Both the position numbers and the translations under genes were made by a program. From the NCBI GenBank assembly GCA_026394265.1, contig JAPKYO010000046.1, positions 1 through 47,784 of the forward strand: DNA of 47,784 bases. Reading direction: 5' to 3'. The notes under the pieces are model-generated. The model saw nothing but the letters and a program-made list of their open reading frames with translations. It ran no database searches and was not told where the DNA came from. Below are positions 47,344-47,784 of the stretch, one piece after another; position 1 is the first letter of the stretch; each line of letters opens with the position of its first letter. The stretch comes from Candidatus Bathyarchaeota archaeon (GTDB lineage: Archaea; Thermoproteota; Bathyarchaeia; TCS64).

Positions 47344-47784
47344 CTACTTTTCTTCCCAGAGCTTGAAGCTGAGGGGAGAAACCTCATCGGCTGTCTGCTT
47401 CAGGTAGTGGTGCTCGGGTATCCGCGCCCAGATGCCCTCACCCGCCTTCTGGGCGTCCCTGAGCAGCTTCTCCTCGTCTATGGTGGTGAGTTTGCCGTCC
47501 TCGACCACTATCTTGCCGTCTACTATGACCCACTTGACGTCGGCGCGTTGGCTGCTGTTTATGAGGTTCTTCACGGGGTCGCGGTAGGGGACGCCGTTGA
47601 ATGTCTCCATGTCGACGACGGCGATGTCGGCGAGTGCACCGGGGGCGAGGCGGCCGAGGTCGCTCCTCCCCAGCCCCTTGGCTCCTCCGAGGGTGGCGCT
47701 GTTGAATATGTCCCTGCTCGCCCCGCTGTGGCAGTCCCAGTCCGCCAGCTTCGACGTGTAGCTCGCCATCCTCATCTCGTTGAG
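47344..47784 (-). CDS. Amidohydrolase C-terminal part (MtaD/SsnA-like), cut by the window edge
   Basis: The frame is open to the window end, so the N-terminal metal-binding HxH region is missing here. The visible 147 residues hold the C-terminal barrel and composite beta domain: SGASRDIFNSATLGGAKGLGRSDLGRLAPGALADIAVVDM followed by GVPYRDPVKNLINS and VKWVIVDGKIVVEDGKL. This is the end of the ATZ/TRZ group, such as methylthioadenosine/S-adenosylhomocysteine deaminases. A link to the MtnA-type enzyme in the window is possible but weak. Confidence 0.85.
   Translation of the reverse strand, partial: LNEMRMASYTSKLADWDCHSGASRDIFNSATLGGAKGLGRSDLGRLAPGALADIAVVDMETFNGVPYRDPVKNLINSSQRADVKWVIVDGKIVVEDGKLTTIDEEKLLRDAQKAGEGIWARIPEHHYLKQTADEVSPLSFKLWEEK

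Overview
The window is about 48 kb of GC-rich DNA from an archaeal chromosome. It encodes MCM and a GINS subunit, archaeal RNase P proteins (Pop5, Rpp30), RpoN, ribosomal proteins L7Ae/S28e/L24e/S2, prefoldin beta, archaeal-type GluRS, Ogg2 DNA glycosylase, a mevalonate/isopentenyl phosphate kinase isoprenoid set and a tRNA-Tyr with a canonical intron. Many genes have TATA-like boxes about 25-30 nt before the start (leaderless style), and TTG starts are frequent. Gene content points to the TACK side of the archaea (Bathyarchaeia/Nitrososphaeria-like). That placement is inference; the sequence alone does not settle it.

Layout. 0.1-4.8 kb: a PhoU/AbrB regulator, an ECF transporter (T component and two ATPases, the second broken or frameshifted at its start) and a DHH phosphoesterase. 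4.8-8.1 kb: a BlaI/MecI-type repressor, an orphan branched-chain-amino-acid-type binding protein and a PAC2 protein; closely similar 17-bp dyad sites lie at all three promoters. 8.1-10.3 kb: an M23-like protein and a RecA-fold protein with a destroyed P-loop. 10.4-15 kb: the most interesting block, genes recognisable as bshB, bshC and bshA (bacillithiol biosynthesis) followed by two tandem DinB-fold proteins resembling bacillithiol S-transferases. 15-24 kb: DUF2797, a PPC-domain protein, tRNA-Leu, gcvT-gcvH, small zinc-ribbon proteins, an OST3/OST6-like membrane protein, a beta-hydroxyacid dehydrogenase, a TIGR00300/ornithine cyclodeaminase-like enzyme and a large secreted protein with duplicated modules.

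24-33 kb: intron-containing tRNA-Tyr, MtnA, Ogg2, gins-mcm, a class V aminotransferase, inositol-phosphate synthase, then one very AT-rich gene with a TIR/deoxyribosyltransferase-like domain that looks foreign. 33-43.3 kb: ndk, the L24e/S28e/L7Ae operon, and a long minus-strand run (COG1325 RNA-binding protein, rnp3, rnp2, rpoN, rps2, memo, mvk, ipk, fni, ggpps, gltX) joining RNA processing, transcription and translation with lipid precursor synthesis. 43.4-47.8 kb: tRNA-Arg, a pyruvate-kinase C-domain protein, an M20 peptidase, MscL, an Fe-S aldo/keto reductase and the end of an amidohydrolase cut by the window edge.

Putative new system: an archaeal bacillithiol-type thiol pathway (BshA, BshB, a BshC carrying a zinc-ribbon insertion, plus two candidate thiol transferases). 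Secondary points are the BlaI-type operator set, the degenerate RecA-like protein and the OST3/6-like protein.
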